Source: Flavobacterium micromati | GTDB lineage: Bacteria > Bacteroidota > Bacteroidia > Flavobacteriales > Flavobacteriaceae | NCBI RefSeq assembly: GCF_900129585.1 | Contig: NZ_FQWF01000003.1 | Location: 248,001 to 312,000, forward strand | Reading direction: 5' to 3' | Length of the DNA stretch: 64,000 bases | Shown: piece by piece, positions 1-8,409 of the stretch | Position numbering within the stretch: the first letter of the stretch is position 1 | Layout: every line of letters starts with the position of its first letter | Notes under the pieces: model-generated | Told to the model about the DNA's origin: nothing | The model's input: the letters and a program-made list of their open reading frames with translations, nothing else | Databases searched by the model: none | Position numbers and translations under genes: made by a program

Positions 1-626
1 CTACATTCCATTTTCCTTCTTTCGCAACATCCGCTAAATGTTTTGCGCCATATAGTCCTTGCTCTTCGCCCACTACGGCAACAAAAATCAAGGTGAATGG
101 AAATTCTCTTTTGCTCATAATTCTGGCAAGTTCCATCATTGCTGCAACTCCAGAAGCATCATCATTTGCACCAGGAGCATCAATTTTAGAATCCATTACA
201 TCCGAAGCACGAGAATCTAAATGTCCGCTAATTATTAAAACTCGATCATCTGTAGCATCAGTTCCTTTTAAAGTGGCCATTACATTCCCAAGCTGGGTAT
301 CAGCAGCAATACGGCGTCCATCAGCTTTTATCGTAAAGAAATCAATTTTAGAGGTCAATCTTCCATTAGATTCAAGCGCGTATTTGTCAAACTCTGATTT
401 AACCCAGCGTTGTGCTGCTCCAATTCCACGAGTATTGCTCTTAGTGTCGCTCAATGTATGTCTCGTTCCAAAAGTTACGAGTTTACGAACAGTGGCTTCC
501 ATGTTTTCCGATTTCACTTCAGAAATCATTTTTTTTATTTCGGGATCATCAACGGTGGTTTGCGCAATAGTAAATTGGGAATTTAAGAGTAATAGAAATA
601 AACAGACGAGTGAAGTTGTTTTCATT
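1..626 (-). CDS. M28 family zinc peptidase, N-terminal part (cut by window edge)
   Basis: This is the first 208 residues of a secreted metallopeptidase; the C-terminus lies beyond the left edge. The chosen ATG (626-624) is followed by a signal peptide of about 21 residues ending in FTIAQ. The M28 zinc-site motifs are visible: GHLDS at residues 134-138 (His135, Asp137), GANDDASG at 152-159 with the bridging Asp, and the catalytic Glu pair at 187-188 in GEEQG. M28 enzymes use two zinc ions to remove N-terminal residues or dipeptides outside the cytoplasm. The remaining zinc ligands would be in the missing part. The + strand frame over the same bases is an antisense shadow. Family call is firm; substrate is unknown. 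Confidence 0.9.
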
Positions 627-959
627 TAAGTTTTTTTTAGTTGCCCAAAGTTAATAAAAAATGATAATAAACTTTCTCAGGTACAGGATTTAGCATTTGT
701 TGAGCATTTAAATTTAAAAGGTATTTTTTTTAGGTTTTTTATTAGAGTCCAAGAGAAGCAATCATGCGTTTTAGGTCCAGCTAATGCATACAGTTAAACA
801 AAATTTGCTTTCTATCAAAATTTTGTGTTCCTAAGAAAGAACCATCAAATACAAAAGCAAAACTTATCTGTTTTTCTATTTCTTCTACGGATTTAAAAAC
901 TACCTTATTTGTTTTCAATATTTATTTAAGGAAAGCGTTGTAAAAATAAGTTTTCTATT

Positions 960-1022
960 GCAGCCCCGATAGAAGCAAGTATCCTGCGCTTTTGGGCGCA
1001 GATACTGCGAATAGCGGGAGAG
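960..1022 (-). repeat. Degenerate copy of a flavobacterial palindromic intergenic repeat
   Basis: The 530-bp gap between the peptidase and the cupin gene contains a GC-richer block that starts with CAGCCCCGATAGAAGC and ends with GCGAATAGCGGGAGAG. In its centre CTGCGC and GCGCAG can pair around a six-base loop. Its ends resemble two other elements in this window (8229-8340 and 40738-40893), read in the opposite orientation. I recall this layout as a repeat common between genes in Flavobacterium, but that is memory, not a search result. Nothing else was recognised in 627-1156. Confidence 0.5.
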
Positions 1023-1156
1023 AAAGTGAGCTGAATGACAAATTTTCTGCTCCTAAAAATGAAAAATCAATTTGAATATTCAAAACTTATGAGAATTTGC
1101 ATATTTTGCTTTTCAAAATGGTATAACTCAAATACCGTAATCAATTTTTGAGTTAT

Positions 1157-1495
1157 TTATTCCAAAACTTTTTTTACTCTTGCAACAGTGTCCAGTTTTG
1201 ACAAAGTCAATCTTACAATACTATCTTCTTCGGCCAGTAAATCATGCGGAATATTAGCATCTAGAGAGATTAAATCTCCTGTTTTCAATGTCATTTTCTC
1301 ACCTTCTGCACCAAAAGTTATCCATCCTTGATGAATTTCTACGGTGATAGGATAGCCTGCTTTATGTTCTTTCATCAACTGACCTTTTCGAAACAATATT
1401 CTAATCTCCTTTGATGTTTCTGTTTCCATCATGACATCAATGGCAACTTTATCTTCATTGTACTCGAGTTCTTTTCTTAGGGAGGCTGTTTTCAT
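1157..1495 (-). CDS. Small cupin-domain protein
   Basis: A 112-residue single-domain protein. The pattern is that of a small cupin barrel: a GWITF strand, EGEKMTLKTGDLISLD around residues 68-83, then NIPHDLLAEED with one His. Only His in IPHDL and few other metal ligands are present, so a metal-dependent enzyme activity is not assured; such proteins often act as ligand-binding or small accessory proteins. I start it at ATG 1495; an in-frame TTG six bases upstream (1501) is less likely. It stands alone on the minus strand, divergent from the CvfB-type gene. Function unknown. Confidence 0.75.
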   Translation of the reverse strand: MKTASLRKELEYNEDKVAIDVMMETETSKEIRILFRKGQLMKEHKAGYPITVEIHQGWITFGAEGEKMTLKTGDLISLDANIPHDLLAEEDSIVRLTLSKLDTVARVKKVLE

Positions 1496-1646
1496 TATCA
1501 ATATTTTTAGTAATTTTTAAATATTTTTTAATAATGCGAAGGTCAAGAAAATATGGTTCTAGCAATATAATTGATGCAAGCTTCGCTACTTTTAAAGATA
1601 GGTTTTTATAACGCTAAAGTAAAATTATTCGTCAATTAAATCTTTG

Positions 1647-1654
1647 TACCTTTG
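1647..1654 (+). promoter_or_regulatory. Bacteroidota-type -7 element upstream of the CvfB-type gene
   Basis: TACCTTTG fits the TAnnTTTG -7 consensus of Bacteroidota and lies 38 bases before the start codon at 1693. A clear TTTG -33 element at 19-21 bases spacing is not seen, so strength is uncertain. Confidence 0.5.
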
Positions 1655-1692
1655 CATTTGATAAAGTTAGAAATGACTAAGAATTTAAGAAA

Positions 1693-2547
1693 ATGATTGA
1701 AATAGGAAAATACAATACGCTTACCATTTTACGGGATACCAAAGTGGGTTTGTTTTTGGGAAATCCCGAGCAAGATCCTGAGGGAATTCACGATATTTTA
1801 TTACCCAATAAATATGTACCAAATGATTTTGAAATAGGCGAGGAGCTCATCGTTTTCGTATATTTAGACCATGAAGAAAGACCTGTTGCTACAACTCTAG
1901 AACCTTATATATTGCTGAATGAATTTGCACTTTTGCGTGTGAATTATACCAATCAAGTGGGTGCTTTTATGGATTGGGGAATGGAAAAAGATATTTTAGT
2001 TCCGTTCAAAGAGCAGGCGCGTCCTATGGAAAAGGGAAAACGCTATTTAGTGTACCTCTACATGGACGAACAAACAAATCGATTAGTTGCTTCAAGTAAA
2101 ACCAATCAGTTTCTTAAAAATGAAGAGCTGACTGTAGAAAAAGGCGAAGAAGTTGATTTGATAGTTTCGCATATTACTGAAATTGGAATTAATGTAATCA
2201 TAAACGAAAAGTATAAAGGACTGATGTATAAGGATGAAGTTTATGATGACGCCATTCGTACGGGCGACCGAATGCGAGGTTACATTAAAACGATTCGTCC
2301 CGATAATAAAATTGATGTCGCATTGCAAATTCAAGGTTATGAAAGTATTGAACCAAATGCAGATAAAATATTAGAGGAACTTAGAGCCAGCAGAGGTTTT
2401 TTGAGATTGACTGATAATTCACATCCAGAGGATATTAAAACGGTTTTGAAAATGAGTAAAAAAACGTTTAAAAAAGCGGTTGGTGCTCTTTATAGGGAAA
2501 AATTAATCGAAATTAAGGAAGACGGAATTTATTTGGTAAAAGAATAA
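1693..2547 (+). CDS. CvfB/YitL-type S1 RNA-binding protein
   Basis: A 284-residue cytoplasmic protein built of S1-like OB-fold modules and a C-terminal winged helix. Visible landmarks are LLPNKYVP (about 36-43), VGAFMDWGMEKDILVPF (about 87-103), a third S1 module around INVIINEKYKGLMYKDEV and a C-terminal FLRLTDNSHPEDIKTVL-KMSKKTFKKAVGALYRE helix-turn-helix segment. Length matches the CvfB family. Family members bind RNA and affect post-transcriptional regulation in Firmicutes; the role in Bacteroidota is not established. It has its own -7 element upstream and a hairpin terminator just after the stop, so it is probably a single-gene unit placed before menB. Confidence 0.9.
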   Translation: MIEIGKYNTLTILRDTKVGLFLGNPEQDPEGIHDILLPNKYVPNDFEIGEELIVFVYLDHEERPVATTLEPYILLNEFALLRVNYTNQVGAFMDWGMEKDILVPFKEQARPMEKGKRYLVYLYMDEQTNRLVASSKTNQFLKNEELTVEKGEEVDLIVSHITEIGINVIINEKYKGLMYKDEVYDDAIRTGDRMRGYIKTIRPDNKIDVALQIQGYESIEPNADKILEELRASRGFLRLTDNSHPEDIKTVLKMSKKTFKKAVGALYREKLIEIKEDGIYLVKE

Positions 2548-2551
2548 AAAA

Positions 2552-2583
2552 AGAAAGACTAATCGGAAACGGTTAGTCTTTCT
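2552..2583 (+). terminator. Rho-independent terminator after the CvfB-type gene
   Basis: An 11-bp perfect stem (AGAAAGACTAA with TTAGTCTTTCT) with a 10-base loop begins four bases after the stop codon. The 3' arm and following bases are T-rich (TCTTTCTCCCTTT), a weak but usable U-tract. Confidence 0.75.
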
Positions 2584-3192
2584 CCCTTTAATGCTAGTTT
2601 AGAATAGTTTATCCTAACCGCAAAAAAAATCAAATTAAAAGTTTTTTGTCATCAAATTTTAAACCAACTGTCGTTTCGTTATGCATCTAAGTTCACAGTT
2701 AACCAATGGTTTTTTTTATTTATTGAAAGTTTATTTTCTAAAAATAATTTTATTAATGTTTCGCTTTTGCAACAACAAGAAAAATAAATCTTTTACTTCA
2801 ACCGTAGGTGTTACTTTTTAGAAATTGCTAAAATGGCAATTGATTTTTTCGTTAACTCGGTTTTAAACGTTCTTGCAATCTTATGATTAATTAGCATCGT
2901 CGAAAAAGGAGCGACATCATTTTTAATTGTACTCAATGCATTCTTCTTTTAGGTTAATAAATCGTTTTAGGATCACCAGTTAATAACATAAATAAATTCT
3001 ATTTATCTTATTAACCTGTATTAAAGTTAATAACAAATACAATAGACGACTGTTAAAATTTTCATTTTATATTGATTTTTAACATTCAAAACCCTTTCAT
3101 CAGAGAAGGATTACCGTAAGGATTGTGTGCAAGAATAGCTATAGTGCAAAAAATGATTTATTTTTACGGTAAAATAATTTAAAGCTATAATA
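2584..3192 (+). other. Intergenic stretch without recognised feature
   Basis: About 610 bp of AT-rich DNA between the terminator and menB. No open frame with coding character, RNA gene or repeat was recognised. The menB promoter must lie here, but I see no convincing TAnnTTTG near the start. Confidence 0.5.
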
Positions 3193-4023
3193 ATGGATTG
3201 GATTACCGCTAAAGAATACGAAGATATCACTTATAAAAAGTGCAATGGCGTGGCTAGAATCGCTTTTAATAGACCCGATGTACGCAATGCTTTTCGTCCA
3301 AAAACAACTGCCGAACTTTATAACGCTTTCTATGATGCTCAGGAAGATACGTCTATAGGTGTTGTTTTGTTATCTGCAGAAGGACCTTCTTCTAAGGATG
3401 GCATTTATTCTTTTTGTAGCGGTGGCGATCAAAACGCACGTGGACATCAAGGATACGTAGGCGATGACGGCCAGCACCGATTGAATATTCTCGAGGTGCA
3501 ACGACTAATTCGCTTTATGCCAAAGGTTGTAATTGCAGTTGTTCCTGGTTGGGCTGTAGGTGGCGGACATAGTTTGCATGTAGTTTGTGATTTAACTTTA
3601 GCCAGTAAGGAACATGCTATTTTTAAACAAACAGATGCGGACGTTACTAGTTTTGATGGAGGTTATGGTTCTGCTTATTTAGCTAAAATGGTGGGCCAAA
3701 AGAAAGCAAGAGAGATCTTTTTTTTAGGTCGGAATTATTCTGCACAAGAGGCCATGGATATGGGAATGGTTAATGCGGTAATTCCGCATGACGAATTAGA
3801 GGACACAGCTTACGAATGGGCTCAGGAAATTTTACAAAAATCTCCAATGGCAATCAAAATGCTAAAATTTGCAATGAATCTTACAGACGACGGAATGGTA
3901 GGACAACAAGTATTTGCTGGAGAAGCAACACGATTAGCTTATATGACTGAAGAAGCTAAAGAAGGTAGAAACGCCTTTTTAGAGAAAAGAAAACCGAATT
4001 TTGAGAAAAAGTGGCTGCCTTAA
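3193..4023 (+). CDS. menB: 1,4-dihydroxy-2-naphthoyl-CoA synthase
   Basis: A 276-residue crotonase-fold enzyme that closes the second ring of the naphthoquinone by cyclising o-succinylbenzoyl-CoA in menaquinone synthesis. Typical landmarks are FNRPDVRNAFRP near the N-terminus, FCSGGDQNARG (about 76-86), the oxyanion-hole stretch PGWAVGGGHSLH (about 119-130) and SFDGGYGSAYLAKMVG (about 153-168). The motif QTDADV places an Asp where E. coli MenB has a Gly that binds bicarbonate, which marks the Asp-containing subtype. menA and menC lie downstream on the same strand. A phrase repeat starts right after the stop codon. Confidence 0.97.
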   Translation: MDWITAKEYEDITYKKCNGVARIAFNRPDVRNAFRPKTTAELYNAFYDAQEDTSIGVVLLSAEGPSSKDGIYSFCSGGDQNARGHQGYVGDDGQHRLNILEVQRLIRFMPKVVIAVVPGWAVGGGHSLHVVCDLTLASKEHAIFKQTDADVTSFDGGYGSAYLAKMVGQKKAREIFFLGRNYSAQEAMDMGMVNAVIPHDELEDTAYEWAQEILQKSPMAIKMLKFAMNLTDDGMVGQQVFAGEATRLAYMTEEAKEGRNAFLEKRKPNFEKKWLP

Positions 4024-4136
4024 GGTAGTGGTCAGTGGTCAGTATTTAGTGATCAGCGGCAGAGGTCAGTGTTCAGGGATCAGTTGCAGAGGTCAGAAAA
4101 GTTAGTGGTCAGTGGCAAGTATATAGTGATTAATTT
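4024..4136 (+). repeat. Degenerate GGTCAGT phrase array after the menB stop
   Basis: Directly after the menB stop come many variants of a 7-8-base phrase such as GTGGTCAGT, GTGATCAG and GAGGTCAG, continuing to about 4136. It has no open frame of interest. Similar but different phrase arrays follow two other + strand stop codons (9616 and 52269). Confidence 0.7.
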
Positions 4137-4291
4137 ATGCTATACAAATTAATTAAATAGTTCTAATCACTGCAATAAAATCAAACGATACAAAATAAAT
4201 TAGCGCTTTTGTGCCTTAACGGCAAAATTACAACCTACCGTTGCTCATAAAACGAAAAAATTTGTCTTAGCAGTAAAAATAAAACTATTAA

Positions 4292-4813
4292 ATGGAAAAT
4301 TTTACAAACGAAACGATTGATACAACCCAACTTCCGAAATTTGAAGAAGTTATTTTCACACCGCTTCATTCGAAGTATTTTACGGTGGTTGTAATCAATT
4401 TGGTAATAATTATTGCAATATTAATGTTGGTTCCCACTGTGTTCTCTTTCTTCAGACCTGAACTGTTCTCGGGGAGATTGTGGTTAATTATTGGTGCAAT
4501 ACTTCCTGTAGTTTTTATTTGGATAACAACATTTTCAATATTAGGATATAAAAGAAAAGGCTTTGCTTTTAGAGAGCATGACGTGCTGTATAAAAGTGGC
4601 GTAATCGCAACAAATACAATCGTAATTCCTTACAATAGAGTCCAGCATGTAGCTTTACATGAAGGACTAATTTCGCGTTATTTAGGTTTAGCCAAAGTAG
4701 AAATTTTTACCGCTGGTGGAAGTTCGAGCGATCTTGAAATACCTGGAATTGATAAAGAACAAGCCGAAAAGATTAAGCAATTATTAATGGGTAAAATTCA
4801 AAAACAATTGTAA
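4292..4813 (+). CDS. Bacterial PH-domain membrane protein (YdbS-like)
   Basis: A 173-residue inner-membrane protein with two membrane segments (about residues 29-52 and 63-86) followed by one bacterial PH domain (bPH2, formerly DUF304): KSGVIATNTIVIPYNR, then VQHVALHEGLISRYLGLAKVE and a TAGGSSSDLEIPGI segment. The stop and the next start share one base (TAATG at 4811-4815), so translation of the two PH genes is probably coupled. YdbS/YdbT pairs in other bacteria are linked to membrane stress and bacteriocin protection, but the function in this phylum is unknown. The pair sits between menB and menA, which may be only co-location. Confidence 0.88.
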   Translation: MENFTNETIDTTQLPKFEEVIFTPLHSKYFTVVVINLVIIIAILMLVPTVFSFFRPELFSGRLWLIIGAILPVVFIWITTFSILGYKRKGFAFREHDVLYKSGVIATNTIVIPYNRVQHVALHEGLISRYLGLAKVEIFTAGGSSSDLEIPGIDKEQAEKIKQLLMGKIQKQL

Positions 4814-6327
4814 TGAGTACTGATTTTAGTTTGCCTCAAAGACAATCCGTTGTTGGGATTTGGGTTTTGTTTTTTTACTCACTTCAGCGCTATGGTCGCG
4901 CATTTTGGCCTATAATTTTAATTTACGCTTTTAGATTTAATGAGGTAAATAAAATTTATTTAGTTCTTTCATTAGTCGCCGTATTTACTGCGATTGGAAT
5001 CATTTCTTATTTGAAATACCTAAACTTTACATTTGCTTTAGATTCTGAAAATAAAGAATTTATTATTAATGAAGGCATTATTAATAAAACTAAGACCGCG
5101 ATTCAGCTCAATAAAATCCAACAAGTAAATATCAATCAATCATTTATTCAACGATTAATAGGTGTTTACGAACTTAATGTTGATACAGCAGGAAGTAATA
5201 AAAAGGAAGGTGCTATAAAAGCTATTTCCCATAAATTAGCTTTAGAGTTGAAATCGCGTTTATTAGACAACGACCTGAAATCAAGTTATATCAATAGTGA
5301 ACTTATTTCTGAGGACGACTCTACAGCTGAATCTGTCGATGTTCTACAGCCTTTTCTAAAAATCAGTTTTTTAAGTTTGTTGAAAGTTGGTATCACTTCT
5401 AACTATGGACGAAGTATTGCATTATTGCTATTGTTTTTTAGTACTATTTACGAGAATTTTTTAAAGTTTGGAGATGATGATGATGTTTACAAAGAGAAAT
5501 TTGGAGATTACATCGATCAAAATCTAGTATTGCAATCGATACTTTTGTTCATTTTTTGGTTGATTTTTATTGTTTTAATTGTCAATATTTTTCGAACAAT
5601 TTACAAGTATTATAATTATGTTATAGTTCGGCAAAATGGATCTTTACTACTATCCTTTGGATTAATAAGCACTAAAAGCACTATTTTAAAACCTGAAAAA
5701 GTTCAAATCGTCGTTAGTTCAAGAAATTTTTTCCAAAAGAAAATGGAAATTTTAGAACTAAAAATTAAACAAGCAACAAGTGGTGAAAAAGAACAAAGTA
5801 GTTCAGCCATAGAAATTCCTGGATGCAGTGAAGCGGAAGGAAATGAGATTTTAAATTTATTATACCAAAAGATTCCTACCAAAGGTTTAATGTTGAAACC
5901 CAATTGGCGTAAACTTATTTTTTCAATATTTCTAACAATAGGATTACCTTTGTTCGCGTTCATCGCAATTGGATCTTATATTGATTCTTCTATTTTTGAT
6001 TATGCTTTTTTGGCTCCAATTTATGTGATTTGTATTGGATTAATTCAATATTTTAAATTTGTAAATAATAGATTATTCATTAACAAAGATTTCATTATTA
6101 AGCAAAGCGGGGCTTGGGACGTGAAAAAGGAAATAATTAAACCCAGCAAAATTCAAGCGGTTTCAACTTCACAACTTTTTTGGCATAAAAAATTAAATAT
6201 AGGGTCGGTAATATTGCATACTGCTGGTGGAGATATTGCTTTTCAATTAGGAGATTATATCGTATTAAAGCAGTACATCAATAAATGGTTGTATGAAATC
6301 GAAACTTCTGATAGCAATTGGATGTAG
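4813..6327 (+). CDS. Three-PH-domain membrane protein (YdbT-like)
   Basis: A 504-residue polytopic membrane protein and the partner of the gene just upstream (one-base overlap). About six membrane segments alternate with three bPH2 domains: residues about 70-150 (FALDSENKEFIINEG, IQLNKIQQVNINQSFIQ), about 265-355 (LLLSFGLISTKS, LKPEKVQIVVSS, IEIPGC) and about 420-495 (LFINKDFIIKQSG, KPSKIQAVSTSQLF, HTAGGDIAFQ). The small plus large PH-protein arrangement matches the YdbS/YdbT pair of Bacillus. No catalytic motif is seen. It ends 58 bases before menA and may share its transcript. Confidence 0.88.
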   Translation: MSTDFSLPQRQSVVGIWVLFFYSLQRYGRAFWPIILIYAFRFNEVNKIYLVLSLVAVFTAIGIISYLKYLNFTFALDSENKEFIINEGIINKTKTAIQLNKIQQVNINQSFIQRLIGVYELNVDTAGSNKKEGAIKAISHKLALELKSRLLDNDLKSSYINSELISEDDSTAESVDVLQPFLKISFLSLLKVGITSNYGRSIALLLLFFSTIYENFLKFGDDDDVYKEKFGDYIDQNLVLQSILLFIFWLIFIVLIVNIFRTIYKYYNYVIVRQNGSLLLSFGLISTKSTILKPEKVQIVVSSRNFFQKKMEILELKIKQATSGEKEQSSSAIEIPGCSEAEGNEILNLLYQKIPTKGLMLKPNWRKLIFSIFLTIGLPLFAFIAIGSYIDSSIFDYAFLAPIYVICIGLIQYFKFVNNRLFINKDFIIKQSGAWDVKKEIIKPSKIQAVSTSQLFWHKKLNIGSVILHTAGGDIAFQLGDYIVLKQYINKWLYEIETSDSNWM

Positions 6328-6385
6328 TTTCAAAAAAACTAAAAAAGAAAATTTACCATAAAGATTAAAATATAAATAAAAAGAA

Positions 6386-7348
6386 ATGAAACATTGGATT
6401 GAAGCAGCTCGATTAAGAACATTGCCATTATCGGTATCGGGAATAATTGTTGGAAGTATGTACGCGTTGGCAAATCCAACAGAAAATATCTTGACACCAA
6501 CAGAAGTTTTTAATTGGCGACTTTTTGGTTTTGCTATTTTAACTACGTTAGGTTTACAAATACTTTCAAATTTTGCAAATGATTACGGCGACGGTTTGAA
6601 AGGAACAGATAATGATGATAGAGTAGGTCCAAAACGGACTATTCAAAGCGGTGTAATTTCTCCAAAAGAGATGAAGCGCGCCATAATTATGACTTCATTT
6701 TTGACGTTGCTTTCTGCTATTTTATTAATTTATTATGCTTTTGCCGATACAAATATCGTTTATTCATTGTTCTTCTTAGTGCTTGGTATTTTAGCGATTG
6801 TTTCAGCAATACGTTACACAGTGGGCGATACAGCTTATGGATATAAAGGATTTGGCGATTTATTTGTCTTTATATTTTTTGGGTTGGTAAGTACTTTAGG
6901 AGTCAATTTTTTATATTCAAAACAGTTAGACGCTATATTATTTTTGCCAGCAATTGCAATAGGATTATTGAGTGTTGGCGTTTTAAATTTGAATAACATG
7001 CGAGACGAAGCATCGGATAGAAAATCTAATAAAAATACGATTGTTGTTAAAATTGGTGGAGCTAAAGCAAAAAAATACCATTACTTTCTTATCATTTCAG
7101 CAATGATTTTGATCGTTTTATTTGCAGTATTGAGTGATTTTAACTTTGATCAATACCTGTTTTTACTGGCTTACATTCCTTTGACTAAACATTTAATTAC
7201 CGTTAGTAAAAATCAAGAGCCTAGATTGTTAGATCCTGAATTAAAAAAATTAGCGTTGAGCACCTTTGCACTTTCAATTTTGCTGGCACTCTGTATGATT
7301 TACTTTTTTTCGGATCTGATTGTAAATACAGTGATGGGCGGAAGATAA
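6386..7348 (+). CDS. menA: 1,4-dihydroxy-2-naphthoate polyprenyltransferase
   Basis: A 320-residue UbiA-superfamily integral membrane enzyme that attaches the polyprenyl tail to dihydroxynaphthoate, giving demethylmenaquinone. The N-terminus WIEAARLRTLPLSVSGI is characteristic. The first Asp-rich Mg-diphosphate motif is ANDYGDGLKGTDNDD (about 64-78) and the second is NNMRDEASDRKSNKNT (about 203-218). Eight or nine hydrophobic segments fit the fold. It is in the same direction as menB and menC, separated from them by unrelated genes, so the men genes form a loose cluster rather than a compact operon. Confidence 0.96.
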   Translation: MKHWIEAARLRTLPLSVSGIIVGSMYALANPTENILTPTEVFNWRLFGFAILTTLGLQILSNFANDYGDGLKGTDNDDRVGPKRTIQSGVISPKEMKRAIIMTSFLTLLSAILLIYYAFADTNIVYSLFFLVLGILAIVSAIRYTVGDTAYGYKGFGDLFVFIFFGLVSTLGVNFLYSKQLDAILFLPAIAIGLLSVGVLNLNNMRDEASDRKSNKNTIVVKIGGAKAKKYHYFLIISAMILIVLFAVLSDFNFDQYLFLLAYIPLTKHLITVSKNQEPRLLDPELKKLALSTFALSILLALCMIYFFSDLIVNTVMGGR

Positions 7349-7547
7349 AGTAGTTTGCGACAGAAAGAAAAATTTAAAAATGGAATTTACTTTTAATATC
7401 GACATAATTTTTGAAATTAATTATTTCTCCAAGCTTTTATGAAGACTTATAAACGAATTAAAATCAAATTACATTAAAAAATCTGCAAATCTGCGGTGAA
7501 ATTTTGCTTATCGCTAAATTCAATAACATTTAACAAAACACAAAAAC

Positions 7548-8225
7548 ATGAAAATAACTTTCTACGGTCATGCTTCATTAGGAATTGAAATTGGTGGTAA
7601 GCACATTTTAGTTGATCCTTATATTACTGCTAATCCAAAAGCGGCTCACATTGATATAAGTAGCTTAAAAGCTGATTATATCTTGCTTACGCACGCACAC
7701 GGCGATCACATTCTTGATGTTGAGACAATTGCTGGTAGAACGAATGCAGTAATTGTTTCTAATGCTGAAATTGCTGGTTATTATGCGTCAAAAGGCTTTC
7801 AATCTCATCCCATGAATCATGGTGGGAGTTGGAATTTTGATTTTGGAAAAGTAAAATATGTGAATGCTATTCACTCCAGTTCGTTTCCTGATGGAAGTTA
7901 TGGAGGCAATCCCGGTGGTTTTGTGATTGAGGGCGAACACAAGAATATATACATTGCTGGCGATACGGCGCTAACAATGGACATGAAACTGATTCCCCTG
8001 CGTACAAAACTTGATTTGGCTATCCTGCCAATAGGAGATAATTTTACAATGGATGTTGAGGATGCAATTATCGCTTCGGATTTCTTAGAATGTGATAAAA
8101 TTCTTGGTTACCACTTTGATACTTTTGGGTACATCGAAATCGATCACGAGGATTCCATTCGTAAATTTTTCAATAAAGGAAAAGATTTAATGTTACTAGA
8201 AATAGGGAATTCGATTGAGTTGTAA
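7548..8225 (+). CDS. UPF0173-type metal-dependent hydrolase
   Basis: A 225-residue metallo-beta-lactamase-fold protein. The two-metal motif HAHGDH is at about residues 49-54 inside LLTHAHGDHILD, with NHGG near 86, IHSSSFPDG (about 108) and the downstream Asp in IAGDTALTMDMKL (about 136). The C-terminal GYHFDTFGYIEID supplies the last His. It lacks long inserts, so it is the short UPF0173 group; the substrate is unknown. It lies 199 bases after menA and is followed by a palindromic repeat that may also end transcription. A phrase AATCTGCAAATCTGCGG upstream (about 7480) resembles one before purC. Confidence 0.92.
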   Translation: MKITFYGHASLGIEIGGKHILVDPYITANPKAAHIDISSLKADYILLTHAHGDHILDVETIAGRTNAVIVSNAEIAGYYASKGFQSHPMNHGGSWNFDFGKVKYVNAIHSSSFPDGSYGGNPGGFVIEGEHKNIYIAGDTALTMDMKLIPLRTKLDLAILPIGDNFTMDVEDAIIASDFLECDKILGYHFDTFGYIEIDHEDSIRKFFNKGKDLMLLEIGNSIEL

Positions 8226-8228
8226 TTT

Positions 8229-8340
8229 TTTTTTGGAGCTATTCCAGCTCCCGACGCTTTGGGACGTTTCAATCTTTTATAAAGCTTCCAGCCTTTAGCA
8301 GGCTGGGAGCTTTATAAAAGGATTTCCACTTTAAACGGAG
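8229..8340 (+). repeat. Palindromic intergenic repeat with a 20-bp stem
   Basis: The block starts with a T-run and GGAGCTATTCCAGC and ends with AAAAGGATTTCCACT. At its core, 8274-8293 and 8301-8320 pair over 20 bp with a single G-U wobble around a seven-base loop (TTTAGCA). The ends match the element at 40738-40893 (T-run plus GGAGCT, GTTTCAATCTTTT, AAAAGGATTTTCACT). It sits three bases after a stop codon and could act as a terminator in either direction. Confidence 0.75.
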
Positions 8341-8409
8341 TTCACTGAATACCAAATAAATGAAATTGTAGTGAAGTAATCTGGGATAAAAATCTCGTTA
8401 ATCAACAAC

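Noticed and set aside
93..629. Long + strand frame over the M28 gene
   Set aside because: It is antisense to a gene with signal peptide and catalytic motifs; the frame has no recognisable domain.
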